Shown here in pieces: positions 47,793 through 58,643 of a DNA stretch of 63,449 nucleotides. Positions within the stretch are counted from its first letter, which is position 1. The number at the start of each line of letters is the position of its first letter. The notes beneath the pieces were generated by a model, which worked only from the letters and a program-made list of their open reading frames with translations, made no database searches and was not told the DNA's origin. The position numbers and the translations under genes were made by a program. This DNA is from Deferrisomatales bacterium. GTDB lineage: Bacteria > Desulfobacterota > Deferrisomatia > Deferrisomatales > JARGFW01. The DNA lies in assembly GCA_029211085.1 (NCBI GenBank), contig JARGFW010000007.1, positions 1 to 63,449 of the forward strand. The letters are read 5' to 3'.

Positions 47793-48561
47793 CGAGGCGG
47801 CTCTCCTGCCCCGCCCCCCACCGCCAGCCGGTTGATCATGTCGGCCTGGAACGCGGCACCGAAGCCGTTGTCGATGTTCACCACGCTGATCCCCGAGGCG
47901 CAGGAGTTGAGCATCGCCAGCAAGGCGGCGATGCCGCCGAAACTGGCGCCGTAGCCCACGCTGGTGGGTACCGCCAGCACCGGCACCGCCACCAGACCGC
48001 CGATCACCGACGGCAGCGCCCCCTCCATGCCCGCCACCGCCACCACACAGTGGCAGCGCCCCAGGGCCTCACCGTGGGCAAACAGCCGATGGATGCCGGC
48101 CACACCCACATCGTAGAGCCGCTCCACCCGGCTACCGAGAACCTCCAGGCACACGGCCGCCTCCTCGGCCACCGCCAGGTCCGAGGTGCCGGCGGCTGCC
48201 ACCGTCACACACCCCACCGGCTCCGCCAGTCGGCGGTCGAGAAACAGGACCCGGCTCAGTTCGTGGTACTCGGCCTCCGGACAGCGGCCCCGCACCGCCT
48301 CCGCGGCCTCAGGAGTAGCGCGGGTGCACAGCACGTTGTCGTTCACCGCAGCCAGATGGGCGAAGATCGCCGCCACCTGCTCCGGAGTCTTGCCGGCGCC
48401 GTAGATCACCTCGGCGTGGCCGGTACGCAGACGGCGGTGGTGATCGATCTTGGCGAACCCCAGGTCCTCGCACTCCAAGGCCTTGAGCCGCTGCAACACC
48501 ACATCGACCTCCACTTCCCCCCGCCGCAGGCCTTCCAGCAGGCGGCGCAACTGTTCCGGGT

Positions 48562-48565
<4 letters not shown>
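47789..48565 (-). CDS. larB: LarB, nicotinate dinucleotide carboxylase
   Basis: A 258-residue enzyme that carboxylates and hydrolyses nicotinic acid adenine dinucleotide, the first step to the nickel-pincer cofactor. Family marks are KTPEQVAAIFAHLA, the PurE-like AAGTSDLAVAEEAA, DVGVAGIHRL and VAGMEGALPSVIGGL, and PTSVGYGASFGG near the end. Start is GTG, overlapping the larE stop by four bases. Confidence 0.95.
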
Positions 48566-49395
<830 letters not shown>

Positions 49396-49485
49396 GCCCG
49401 TCCCTCGTTTCCGGCCGCCAAACGGCGGGCTCACCCCACTGCCAGCACAGCCTCCATAAAGAAACCGCCACCCGATCTGACGCCG

Positions 49486-49635
49486 GGGGCGGGGCCTGCC
49501 TGGAGAGCGGGCAAGCGCTTTGGCACCACGGGTTCGCCCCACCAGCAGCGCCCTTGGGCGCCGCTGGTTGGCTCGCGACCCCTTCGAAACAGCGGAATCT
49601 TGTCCGCCGGAAAGCAGGCCCCGCCCCTGCTCTCC
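49486..49635 (-). promoter_or_regulatory. Candidate structured leader upstream of the lar operon
   Basis: In minus-strand sense, the 5' part forms a 10-bp hairpin (49626-49635 with 49609-49618, one G-U). Fourteen bases overlapping it (49614-49627) are perfectly complementary to 49486-49499 further downstream, so the two pairings exclude each other. Between them is a 12-bp hairpin (49541-49567, one mismatch). Switching pairings like these are typical of riboswitches and attenuators. The larE start is 91 bases below. No known riboswitch class was recognised. Confidence 0.4.
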
Positions 49636-49687
49636 CGACAGCCGGTCGTCACGTTTCATCCCTCGGGGTGCCGCTCGGCGCGGAACC

Positions 49688-50002
49688 TCAGGGGTCTTTC
49701 CGCCCCTCCCCCCGACCGGCACTGTAGATGCCCAGGGCGAAGCGGTGGGGTCCGGGTGTGCCCCGGGGTACGAACGCGACCCGGTCCCCGGGGCGCACCC
49801 GGTGCTCCAGGCCGTACACCTTGCGGTTCACCACCACCGCTTCGACCATCTCCAGGGGCAGTGCCAACGCGTGGGCGAGTTCCTCCCCGGTGAGCCCCTG
49901 GTCGGGGACAGGCACCTCGGTCTCGGAGGCGAGTCCCCGCTCGCGCCGCAGGGTGTGGAGACAGCCAAAGAAGCGCACCTTGGCGGTCGACTGCGCCTGC
50001 AT
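49688..50002 (-). CDS. Ubiquitin-like MoaD/ThiS-fold protein without a GlyGly tail
   Basis: A 104-residue protein with a beta-grasp pattern: KVRFFGCLHTL, VEAVVVNRKVYGLEHRV and PGDRVAFVPR, as in MoaD, ThiS and Ub-Mut7C domains. True sulfur carriers end in GlyGly; this one ends in a non-conserved tail, GEGRKDP, so it may not carry sulfur. ATG is two bases after the mutase stop, so the two are one unit. Confidence 0.65.
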   Translation of the reverse strand: MQAQSTAKVRFFGCLHTLRRERGLASETEVPVPDQGLTGEELAHALALPLEMVEAVVVNRKVYGLEHRVRPGDRVAFVPRGTPGPHRFALGIYSAGRGEGRKDP

Positions 50003-50004
50003 CC

Positions 50005-51507
50005 CTACCCCTCCCTCCCGGCCCGCAGGCCGCCCAAGACGACCAGGCACGCGGCGTTGAGCTCCGCGGCACGCCCCGGGCTCGCCGCCTCCGTATAGCA
50101 GCGGAACTCCGGGGCGTTCCCCGACGGGCGCAGGTGCACCACCTCCCCGGAAGCGAACGTCAACCGCACCCCGTCGGTGCGGTCCACGGCCACCAGGGTA
50201 CCGCTCAGGGAACCGAACAGGGCTTCGGCGGCGGCGCGGTCTGCCTCGGGATCCCCGGTTTCGAAGCGGGCCAGTACGGCGCGGCTGGCGTCCGGGGGAA
50301 ATGCCTGGAGCCGGTCGCTGGCCGTGTAGCGTGCCGGCAGCTCCCCCGTCAGCGCCGACAACGTTTTGCCCTCCCGGCGGGCTAGCAGGAGCACACCGAG
50401 CAGAAGCATCACCGCGTCCCGGGTGGGCAGGGCAACCAGGGTGCGGCCGTCCAGCCGCATGTCCGACGCGGTGAGAAAGCCCCCGTTGGCCTCGTAGCCC
50501 ACCACCCGCTCGCGCCCGGCGGCGACGGCCTCGAGCATGGCTTCGATGACGTAGGGCGAGCCGATGCGGGTCCGGCGCACCTCGGCGAACCAGCCGCACT
50601 GCTCCACCGCCGAGTTGCAGCTCACCGGGGTGACCACCGCATCGGCGTCCAGGTACCGGGCGCAGAGGATGCCCGCCACGTCGCCGCGGAGCCACTCCCC
50701 CCGCTCGTCCGCCAACAGGGGTCGGTCGCTGTCCCCGTCGGTGGAGAGGACCGCGTCCAACCCGAGATCGGCCGCCCAGCCCCGGGCCAGTGCCACGTCC
50801 TCGGGTCGGATCGCCTCGGTGTCCACCGGGATGAACGCCTCCGAGGGCGCCAAGGCCACCGCCTCGGCCCCCAACCCCCGGACGATCTCCAGCAACAGGT
50901 CGCGCCCGACCGCGGAGTGCTGGTACACGCCCAGACGCAACCCGTGCAGGCACCCGGGGGGAAAGAACTCCCGGTAGCGCGCCAGGTAACCGCGCCGGGC
51001 CGCGTCACTGGTCTCGACCGAGCGAACATCCGCCGTCCGGAACCTCCCCCCCGGGTCGAACAACGCGGCGTCGACCGTCACGACCTGGGCGCGGATTCCC
51101 GCCTCGTCGTCTTTGAGGATCTCGCCCGCCCGCTTGTTGAACTTGATGCCGTTGCGGTCTGCCGGGATGTGGCTCCCGGTCACCATGACCGCGGGGATGC
51201 CCTCGGAGATCCCGTACAGGGCGATCGCGGGCGACGGCAGCTTGCCGCACAGCACGGGACGGTATCCGGCGTCCGCCGCACCGCGGCGGACCGCCGCGAG
51301 GATGCGGTCGGTGCTGGGACGCAAGTCTCCGGCGATGGCCACCCGTTCCCCACCCCGGAGCTCCCCGGTGGACGCAAGGTGCTGCAGAAAGCCCCGGGTG
51401 TAGGCGTAGCACACCCGATCGGTCATCGCCTCCGCGAGCCCCCGGGCACCGCTGGTGCCGAAGCCGACGCCGGAGTCCTCCATGAGTTGCTGGATGTGGA
51501 TCTGCAT
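50005..51507 (-). CDS. Phosphohexomutase (phosphomannomutase/phosphoglucomutase family)
   Basis: A 500-residue alpha-D-phosphohexomutase that moves phosphate between C1 and C6 of hexoses for surface-sugar synthesis. Active-site Ser is in TGSHIPADRNGIKF, metal-binding loop STDGDSDRP, sugar-binding EANGGF and phosphate-binding RPSGNAPEFR. Exact substrate cannot be told. There is no clear ribosome site before the ATG; an eight-copy 7-bp repeat lies 16 bases upstream, which may influence expression. Confidence 0.9.
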   Translation of the reverse strand: MQIHIQQLMEDSGVGFGTSGARGLAEAMTDRVCYAYTRGFLQHLASTGELRGGERVAIAGDLRPSTDRILAAVRRGAADAGYRPVLCGKLPSPAIALYGISEGIPAVMVTGSHIPADRNGIKFNKRAGEILKDDEAGIRAQVVTVDAALFDPGGRFRTADVRSVETSDAARRGYLARYREFFPPGCLHGLRLGVYQHSAVGRDLLLEIVRGLGAEAVALAPSEAFIPVDTEAIRPEDVALARGWAADLGLDAVLSTDGDSDRPLLADERGEWLRGDVAGILCARYLDADAVVTPVSCNSAVEQCGWFAEVRRTRIGSPYVIEAMLEAVAAGRERVVGYEANGGFLTASDMRLDGRTLVALPTRDAVMLLLGVLLLARREGKTLSALTGELPARYTASDRLQAFPPDASRAVLARFETGDPEADRAAAEALFGSLSGTLVAVDRTDGVRLTFASGEVVHLRPSGNAPEFRCYTEAASPGRAAELNAACLVVLGGLRAGREG

Positions 51508-51522
51508 GGGGGGGGAAGATCC

Positions 51523-51578
51523 GTGAACGGTGAACGGTGAACGGTGAACGGTGAACGGTGAACGGTGAACGGTGAACG
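51523..51578. repeat. GTGAACG heptanucleotide repeat, eight copies
   Basis: Eight perfect tandem copies of the 7-mer GTGAACG. Shorter direct and inverted copies (GGTGAACGGTGAAC near 52039, GTTCACCGTTCAC near 52077) flank the DksA-like gene. Such tracts change copy number by slippage and can shift promoter spacing of the phosphohexomutase gene. Confidence 0.95.
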
Positions 51579-51668
51579 GAAGATACTACCACACCCTAGG
51601 GATCTGACAGGGCAGTGGCGGAACCGTGCCGCCCGCCGGGCGGGCCCCGGGATGGAGCGAATGCTGCC

Positions 51669-52028
51669 TCACCGTTCGCGTTCCTTCGCCCCCTGGCACG
51701 CCACGCATAGGGGCGTCTCGGGCCGCGCCTTGAGGCGGGGGAAACCCACCGTCTCGTCGCAGCTGCGGCAGTAGCCGTACGCGCCCTCCCCGTGGGCGGC
51801 CAGGGCGGCGGCGATCTGCTCCAGGCGCAGTTCCAGGCTGCGGCGGTTGGCGACCGCCATGCCCTGCTGTTGCATGGCGTCCATCCGCGACAGGCGGCCG
51901 ATGGGCAGGTTCAGGTCCACCGGCCGGGCCGCCTCCCGCGTCGCGGCAAGTTGCTCCTGCAACGCCCCTCGCAAGGTGTGTAGGTCCGCGACCAACTCGG
52001 CGATCTGGGATTCGGTCAGGTCAGGCAT
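51669..52028 (-). CDS. DksA/TraR-family zinc-finger protein
   Basis: A 119-residue protein with an N-terminal coiled coil (about 5-70) and a C-terminal four-Cys zinc finger: CRSCDETVGFPRLKARPETP then CVAC. DksA proteins enter the RNA polymerase secondary channel and modulate the response to ppGpp; TraR-like short forms act without it. The acidic tip residues of the coiled coil are not clear, so its effect is uncertain. Alternative upstream starts enter repeat-rich DNA. Confidence 0.87.
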   Translation of the reverse strand: MPDLTESQIAELVADLHTLRGALQEQLAATREAARPVDLNLPIGRLSRMDAMQQQGMAVANRRSLELRLEQIAAALAAHGEGAYGYCRSCDETVGFPRLKARPETPLCVACQGAKERER

Positions 52029-52085
52029 CGGGCGTGCCGGTGAACGGTGAACCGGAAAAGCTCTTGCCTGTTCACTGTTCACCGT

Positions 52086-53374
52086 TCACTTTTCCCCTTC
52101 CCGACTATCCCTGTACGTCTTGTACGCACACAGGTCGCCGCACATGGTGCACACCTCGCCGTTGGCGGGGTGCGACTGCTCCCGGCGGTGGCGGGCGCGG
52201 GCGGGGTCCATGGCCAGTTCGATCTGTTTCTCCCAGTCCAGGTCGGCCCGGGCGCGGCTCATGGCGTCGTCCCAGTCCCGGGCCCCGGGCACCCCCTTGG
52301 CCAGGTCGGCGGCGTGACCGGCGATGCGGGCGGCGATCACCCCCTCGCGCACGTCGTCCACGTCGGGCAGGCACAGGTGCTCGGAGGGCGTGACGTAACA
52401 CAGGATGTCCGCGCCGCTCATGGCGGCGATGGCGCCGCCGATGGCCGAGGTGATGTGGTCGTAGCCCGGGGCCACGTCGGTGACCAGGGGGCCCAGCACG
52501 TAGAACGGCGCGCCGTGGCAGAGCCGCTTCTGCAGCTGCATGTTGGCCTGGATCTGGTCCAGGGGCACATGGCCCGGGCCCTCGATCATCACCTGCACCC
52601 CGGCCGCCCAGGCCCGCTGGGTCAGTTCCCCCAGCACCATCAGCTCGTGGATCTGGCCGCGGTCGGTGGCGTCGGCCTGGGCCCCGGGCCGGAACCCGTC
52701 GCCGAGGCTGAGCACCACCTCGTGCTCACGGCACACCTCCAGCAGGCGGTCGTACTGCTCGAACAGGGGGTTCTCGGCACCGTGGCGCTTCATCCACGAC
52801 ACGGTGATCGCGCCGCCGCGACTCACCACCCCGAGCAGCCGCGGGTGGTTTTCCAGCGCACGCACCCCGTCCCGGGTGATTCCGCAGTGCACGGTGAAGA
52901 AGTCCACCCCCTCCCGGGCCTGCTCCTCGATCACCCGGAACACGTCCTCGGGGGTCAGGTCGTACACCCCCCGGATGCCGTCGGCCACCACCTCGGCCGC
53001 CGCCTGGTAGAGGGGCACGGTGCCCACCGGCACCGGGCACTGGGCCAGGATGGTGCGGCGGATCTCGGCCAGGGGCCCCCCCGTGGAGAGGTCCATTACG
53101 GTGTCGGCGCCCACCTGCAGGGCCACCCGCAGCTTCTCCAGCTCCAGTTCCGGGTCCATCTGGTCCTTGGAGGTACCGATGTTGGCGTTGACCTTGGTGC
53201 GCAGGCCCTTGCCGATGGCCAGGGGCACCGCGTTGGCGCGGTCGCGGTTGCGGCACACGATGGTGTCGCCGCGGGCGATCCCCGCGGCCAGGGCTTCGGG
53301 CTCCACCCCCTCGCTCCGTGCCGCGGCGGCCACGTCGTCGGGCACCCGGCCGGCCCGCACGGCCTCCAGGATGG

Positions 53375-53378
<4 letters not shown>
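52086..53378 (-). CDS. thiC: Phosphomethylpyrimidine synthase ThiC
   Basis: A 430-residue radical-SAM enzyme converting aminoimidazole ribotide to HMP phosphate for thiamine. Diagnostic stretches are KVNANIGTS, FFTVHCGITRDGV, VMIEGPGHVPLDQI and ADILCYVTPSEHL; the C-terminal [4Fe-4S] motif is CTMCGDLCAYK. The length is that of the short ThiC of anaerobes. Start is the ATG that overlaps the thiD-thiN stop by four bases (ATGA). No TPP riboswitch is seen. Confidence 0.97.
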
Positions 53379-54745
<1,367 letters not shown>

Positions 54746-54766
54746 GGGGTTCTCCACTACGTTGTG

Positions 54767-54812
54767 GTCGGCGGGTCGGCTGGTCGGCTCGTCGGCTTGT
54801 CCAGCTGTCCAG
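54767..54812. repeat. Degenerate GTCGGCT repeat before the thiamine genes
   Basis: Several near-copies of GTCGGCT (GTCGGCGGGTCGGCTGGTCG and onward) grade into GTCCAGCTGTCCAG. It fills the gap between cooT and the thiD-thiN start, leaving no room for a riboswitch. Confidence 0.6.
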
Positions 54813-54815
54813 CCT

Positions 54816-55004
54816 CTACTCCGGGCGGAACACCACCCGGTGTTTGAGCAGGTTGATCTCCTCCAGGGTTCCGCGCACCACGGTCTCCTCGCCGAACAGG
54901 CTGCGCAGCCGGAAACCGCCCTCCTCGGGCACGATCATCACCACCTCTTCGAGGAGCAGTTCCTCCGCCTCACCGCGCCGGACAAACGCATTGGACTCGC
55001 ACAC
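54816..55004 (-). CDS. cooT: CooT-family nickel-binding protein
   Basis: A 62-residue protein starting MCESNAF, the family's hallmark: in CooT the Cys at position 2 binds Ni(II) for delivery to carbon monoxide dehydrogenase. The rest (LLLEEVVMIVPEEGG, FGEETVVRGTLEEINLLKHRV) also fits. The GTG is 7 bases after GGAGGTG, which fixes this start over the much longer open frame. It may supply nickel to the hydrogenase or Lar cofactor, as no CODH gene is in the window (inference). Confidence 0.85.
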   Translation of the reverse strand: MCESNAFVRRGEAEELLLEEVVMIVPEEGGFRLRSLFGEETVVRGTLEEINLLKHRVVFRPE

Positions 55005-55078
55005 GGGCAACACCTCCACGGGGGGAACACGCCGGGTCGGAACCGGCCTTACAGAGTACGCACTGCGGTGCGGCTTGC

Positions 55079-55125
55079 GCAACTGCCGGGACGCAACACT
55101 GCCGGGACGCAACCTGTCGGGAGCA
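55079..55125. repeat. CTGCCGGGACGCAAC short direct repeat
   Basis: Three adjacent copies of about 16 bases (GCAACTGCCGGGAC, GCAACACTGCCGGGAC, GCAACCTGTCGGGA), 75-120 bases upstream of cooT. Simple repeat, function unknown. Confidence 0.7.
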
Positions 55126-55235
55126 AATAGACCGTCCGGGGTTGTAGCACATGATCTGGCCGCAGCCGCATGGGCCGGGGCGCAGCGGGGGGCCAATGCA
55201 GGGCGTGGTTCGGGTGCCTGTCCTGGAATGGACGC

Positions 55236-55256
55236 AATCCGGTGAAGCACCGGATT
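55236..55256. other. Perfect hairpin between alaX and cooT
   Basis: AATCCGGTG and CACCGGATT form a perfect 9-bp stem with loop AAG, 12 bases beyond the alaX stop. Without a T run on either strand it is a weak terminator at best, but may protect the alaX mRNA end. Confidence 0.5.
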
Positions 55257-55267
55257 CGGCGGGACGC

Positions 55268-55915
55268 TCAGTCGTCCGCGAGGAATATCTCGATCCGCTC
55301 CTTGCCGCGGCCGGGGTTCATTCGCTTGAGCCTGATACGACCGACCTCACCGGTCGAACGTGGATGTGTCCCCCCACACGCTACACGTGCGAAGCCTTCT
55401 ATTTCCCAGTAGCGGGTCTGGGTCGCCGTGTCACTGAACGTACTCGTTATCGGTCTGTCCGCTTGAACCCACCGCTCGATTTCCCGCTCGAGAAACGGGA
55501 ACGTCTGCGCGATGTTGGCCTCCCACCGGAAGTCGACACGCGCCTTGTCGCGGGTGATGTTCGCTCCGATCTTGTCTGCCTCAGGGTGACTCTGCGTGAT
55601 GAGTTCGAGCACGAGTTCTGCCGCGAAGTGTAAGCGCATCAAGCGCTGGCGCGTGGGCCAGTCGATGACCACCTCGACCTCCATACCGGGTTCCAGTCCG
55701 TGGCACTTGGGCAGCACATACTCTATCTCCAGGTTGCTGTGTCGTGCTTCGAGGATCGGCAAGCCGGCTATCGTCCCCTCGTCGGAGGCTTGGCCCCCGG
55801 AAAATGCGAACGCCACCGTACGATCAAGCGTCACAATGTCTCCGTCGACCGACGTGACGACGGCGTCGGTACGCGTTGCGTAAGGGTCTTGCCAGAATAG
55901 TTTTTCCACGGGCAT
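55268..55915 (-). CDS. alaX: AlaX-type alanyl-tRNA editing protein
   Basis: A 215-residue stand-alone editing protein that hydrolyses mischarged Ser- or Gly-tRNA(Ala). Family marks are AFAFSGGQASDEGTI and CGGTHPRSTGEVG, holding the Cys and His zinc ligands. The first zinc motif is unusual: LHFAAELVLEL has Glu where HxxxH has the second His. Start is ATG 55915; longer frames upstream are not conserved. Confidence 0.88.
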   Translation of the reverse strand: MPVEKLFWQDPYATRTDAVVTSVDGDIVTLDRTVAFAFSGGQASDEGTIAGLPILEARHSNLEIEYVLPKCHGLEPGMEVEVVIDWPTRQRLMRLHFAAELVLELITQSHPEADKIGANITRDKARVDFRWEANIAQTFPFLEREIERWVQADRPITSTFSDTATQTRYWEIEGFARVACGGTHPRSTGEVGRIRLKRMNPGRGKERIEIFLADD

Positions 55916-56067
55916 CACCGATCTCCGCTTCTCAATTCGCAGTGGCGATTTACGCGCTGACCGGGCCCGGGCGGGGACGTCCCCACCGTACTCCCACAAG
56001 CTACGAAGACTACCAGCGTCCCCGTTGCCCCCACCCGAACATCCTCGGATGGTTTCCGAGGTCAGCG

Positions 56068-57291
56068 ATGAACATCTCGGTACCGCGGCAAGCCGTCGCC
56101 TTCCACAGGCGGGAGGCTTTGACACGGGGCCGGCAAATGGGATACAGGGCGGGGGCCCGGCGCGAACCTCCGCCCGGACCCCGGCCCCCAGGGGAAAGGA
56201 CCGCAGACGCCTTGAGAGACGTGCGCACCATCCAGGAAATCGTGTCGCAGGCGCACCAGAAGCTGCCCGCGGAGATGTGGGACCACGTCAGTGGCGGGGC
56301 GGAGTCCGAGACCACCCTCCACCGCAACCGCCAGGCCCTCGACCGCCTGGCGTTTCGCCCCAGGGTTCTGCGGGACGTGTCCCACATCGACACCAACACC
56401 ACCTTCCTGGGCCGCGCGTTGCGCATCCCGGTGTTCTGGGCCCCCATCGGCGGCGCCCACGTGATCCGGGAAGACGCCGCGCGGGTGGCCATGGACTCGG
56501 CTTCCGAGTTCGGGGTGCTCAGCTGTTTGAGTTCCATCAACCAACTGAGCCTGGAGGAAGCCGCCCGGACCCAGGCAGACGACCTGATCTTCCAGCTCTA
56601 TCTCCAGGGCGGTGGGAGATGGCTCGAAGGGTACCTCGACCGCGTCAACGCGGCACGTCCCCGAGCCTTCTGCCTGACCGTGGACACCGCCCTGTACAGC
56701 CGCCGGGAACGGGACATGGTCAGTCGCTTCGCCCCTGCGGGACGAGAGGCGGGGGAACGCGAGGGGTTCGAGGCCCAGGCCGCGATGACCTGGAAGCTGG
56801 TGGAGACGGTCCGCCGCAGGCTGGACGTGCCGGTCGTACTGAAGGGGATCCAGACGGCCGAGGACGCCCGCCTGGCGGTGGAGCACGGGGTGGCGGTGGT
56901 CTACGTATCCAACCACGGGGGCCGCCAGTTGGATCACGGGGTGGGCTCCATGGACGTGCTTCCCGAGATCGTGTCCGCCGTGGCCGGGCGGGCGGAGGTG
57001 GTGGTGGACGGCGGCTTCGTCCGCGGCACCGACATTCTCAAGGCCGTGGCGTCGGGGGCCCGCGCCGTGGGGTTGGGGAAGTTGCAGGTTTGGGCGCTGG
57101 CGACCGCCGGCCAGGAGGGGTTGGTGCGGGCGCTGGAGATCCTGGAAGAGGAGCTCAGGGTGAGCATGGGGCTCCTGGGGGTGACGCGCCTCGAGCAGCT
57201 AGACGGTGCCTACCTGCAAGCAGCGCCACCGACCATGCCGCCTCACTGGTGCAGCCCATTTCCGAGCCTTCAGGGCGAACTGGGGAAATAG
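56068..57291 (+). CDS. FMN-dependent alpha-hydroxyacid dehydrogenase (L-lactate type)
   Basis: A 407-residue flavoenzyme of the L-lactate dehydrogenase/glycolate oxidase family. The barrel begins near residue 52 (TIQEIVSQAHQKLPAEMWDHV), with VPVVLKGIQTAEDA (catalytic Lys) and SNHGGRQLD (catalytic His and Arg) and VDGGFVRGTDILKA (phosphate binding). Start ATG 56068 follows GAGGT; a TTG near 56212 would give the bare domain. Oxidises L-2-hydroxyacids and passes electrons to the respiratory chain. Stands alone on the plus strand. Confidence 0.9.
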   Translation: MNISVPRQAVAFHRREALTRGRQMGYRAGARREPPPGPRPPGERTADALRDVRTIQEIVSQAHQKLPAEMWDHVSGGAESETTLHRNRQALDRLAFRPRVLRDVSHIDTNTTFLGRALRIPVFWAPIGGAHVIREDAARVAMDSASEFGVLSCLSSINQLSLEEAARTQADDLIFQLYLQGGGRWLEGYLDRVNAARPRAFCLTVDTALYSRRERDMVSRFAPAGREAGEREGFEAQAAMTWKLVETVRRRLDVPVVLKGIQTAEDARLAVEHGVAVVYVSNHGGRQLDHGVGSMDVLPEIVSAVAGRAEVVVDGGFVRGTDILKAVASGARAVGLGKLQVWALATAGQEGLVRALEILEEELRVSMGLLGVTRLEQLDGAYLQAAPPTMPPHWCSPFPSLQGELGK

Positions 57292-57545
57292 GGGCCCCGC
57301 AGGAGTGGACCCCCGGACCGGCGCGGTCATTCTGCGCCGCAAGGGGGAACAGGGGGGGGGGCAGACGGCAAGTGGCAATGCACGTTCCGCACCCAGGGCC
57401 CGTCCCCGACTACTCTTTCGAACGTAGCGTTGAGCCGCTGGCGCGCCTGCCGGTCCTACCATTCCCAGACCGTGTCACTGATGTGGTCACGGTAGGGCCG
57501 AGATGCAAGCGTGCCCGTCAACTACAACGCTTGGTTCGATGGTCT

Positions 57546-58025
57546 TCATTTCTTCCGGCAGTCTGGTGACGCACACGGAGCGAAGGTATGGCTCTGCGGC
57601 GAGTGGGGCTGAGGACAGCACGTGCTGGGCCCTTGACCCTGCATGAGCATTGCTCCTGCCATGAGGCCAGCTTGGACAATCAGTTCTGACGGAATGGCTT
57701 CGTACGTCTTGCCTTCTACCAGCAACGTTCGGCAATCCGAGTCTCCGCAAGTGGAACAGCAACGGCTCTTCCCGGAGGTCGCGGAAAGCCACCTCTCGAT
57801 TGGTTCTCCAGCGATCCAGATGCGATTGGATTGAAGTGTATCCTTCGAGAACGTTGCCGGGGGGATCGCCTTCTTTTCAAGGACTACCTCGACATTGAGC
57901 TCCTTGAGGGAACGCTTGAGTTGTTGAAACGCCTCATCGACAGCCTTTTCCGTCGTGCCGCACCGATCACAGGTGCGCCCTTTGTCGTCCACGAGACGTT
58001 GCCACTGGATCATCAGAACGCGCAT
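57546..58025 (-). CDS. DUF2703 Cys-rich protein
   Basis: A 159-residue cytoplasmic protein rich in Cys: CDRCG near residue 19, CCSTCGDSDC near 95 and a Cys-bearing tail. The motif MIQWQRLVDDKGRTCDRCG and RIWIAGEPIERWL match DUF2703, a family of unknown function often near metal or mercury resistance genes. ATG follows GGAGG. Metal binding is likely; substrate unknown. Confidence 0.75.
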   Translation of the reverse strand: MRVLMIQWQRLVDDKGRTCDRCGTTEKAVDEAFQQLKRSLKELNVEVVLEKKAIPPATFSKDTLQSNRIWIAGEPIERWLSATSGKSRCCSTCGDSDCRTLLVEGKTYEAIPSELIVQAGLMAGAMLMQGQGPSTCCPQPHSPQSHTFAPCASPDCRKK

Positions 58026-58251
58026 CGAATTCCCTCCAAATGGCGGGGCCGCACAAATGCCTCAGCCGCACAACAGGGAGAGAGGAACAGAACGTCGCAG
58101 GATACTCCCCTTGCTGCTCTTCCGTTGAACCGTAGAGCCAACCGGCCACCGGAAGGGCTGTACAAAAGCAAGCGACCCGAAGCCGTTGAAAAAAGCCGCC
58201 TAGGTCGGACGGTCAAATTTAGTGAATGATTATGCCATTATAATTTAATTG

Positions 58252-58620
58252 TTACAAAACCTTACCTGGCTCTGGCCTGCTAACCAAGAACGTTGCTACT
58301 GCAAAAAACAAAACCGCAACCACTACAATAAACAATAAATTATCTACGCGATTATATATTACTACATAGCTCACAATTAGCATCAACACTGCTACAACTT
58401 TACTTGTTCGTGATACCGCCCTCTGTTGCTCCCAATCAATAAGCAATCTACCTAAATGCGGATGAGCATATAACCAGCCATGCAAACGGTCAGAACCTCT
58501 TGCTGCAAACCATGCTGCTAATAACAGGAAAGGGACCGTTGGCAACACAGGCAAAAACATACCCACTATTGCCATGGCTAAGAAAAAATAGGCTAGTATT
58601 AATGCCACCAAACGAGTCAT
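58252..58620 (-). CDS. ybaN: YbaN/DUF454 inner-membrane protein in an AT-rich patch
   Basis: A 122-residue protein with three hydrophobic helices, carrying the family pattern VGMFLPVLPTVPFLLLAAWF and HPHLGRLLIDWEQQRAVS. Function in E. coli is not established. Its DNA (58225-58645) is far more AT-rich than everything around it, pointing to recent transfer. It lies directly next to the inverted-repeat end of the RAYT element. Confidence 0.88.
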   Translation of the reverse strand: MTRLVALILAYFFLAMAIVGMFLPVLPTVPFLLLAAWFAARGSDRLHGWLYAHPHLGRLLIDWEQQRAVSRTSKVVAVLMLIVSYVVIYNRVDNLLFIVVVAVLFFAVATFLVSRPEPGKVL

Positions 58621-58643
58621 ACGACAAACCTGCTTTTAATCAA

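Noticed and set aside
51523-51578. CRISPR array
   Set aside because: Units are 7 bases with no spacers; it is a simple tandem repeat. No cas genes are in the window.
54746-55267. TPP riboswitch for the thiamine operon
   Set aside because: No THI-box sequence is seen; the spacing is filled by simple repeats and cooT.
57352-57361. Ten-G run as a phase-variation tract
   Set aside because: It lies in a gap with no gene whose frame or promoter it would change.
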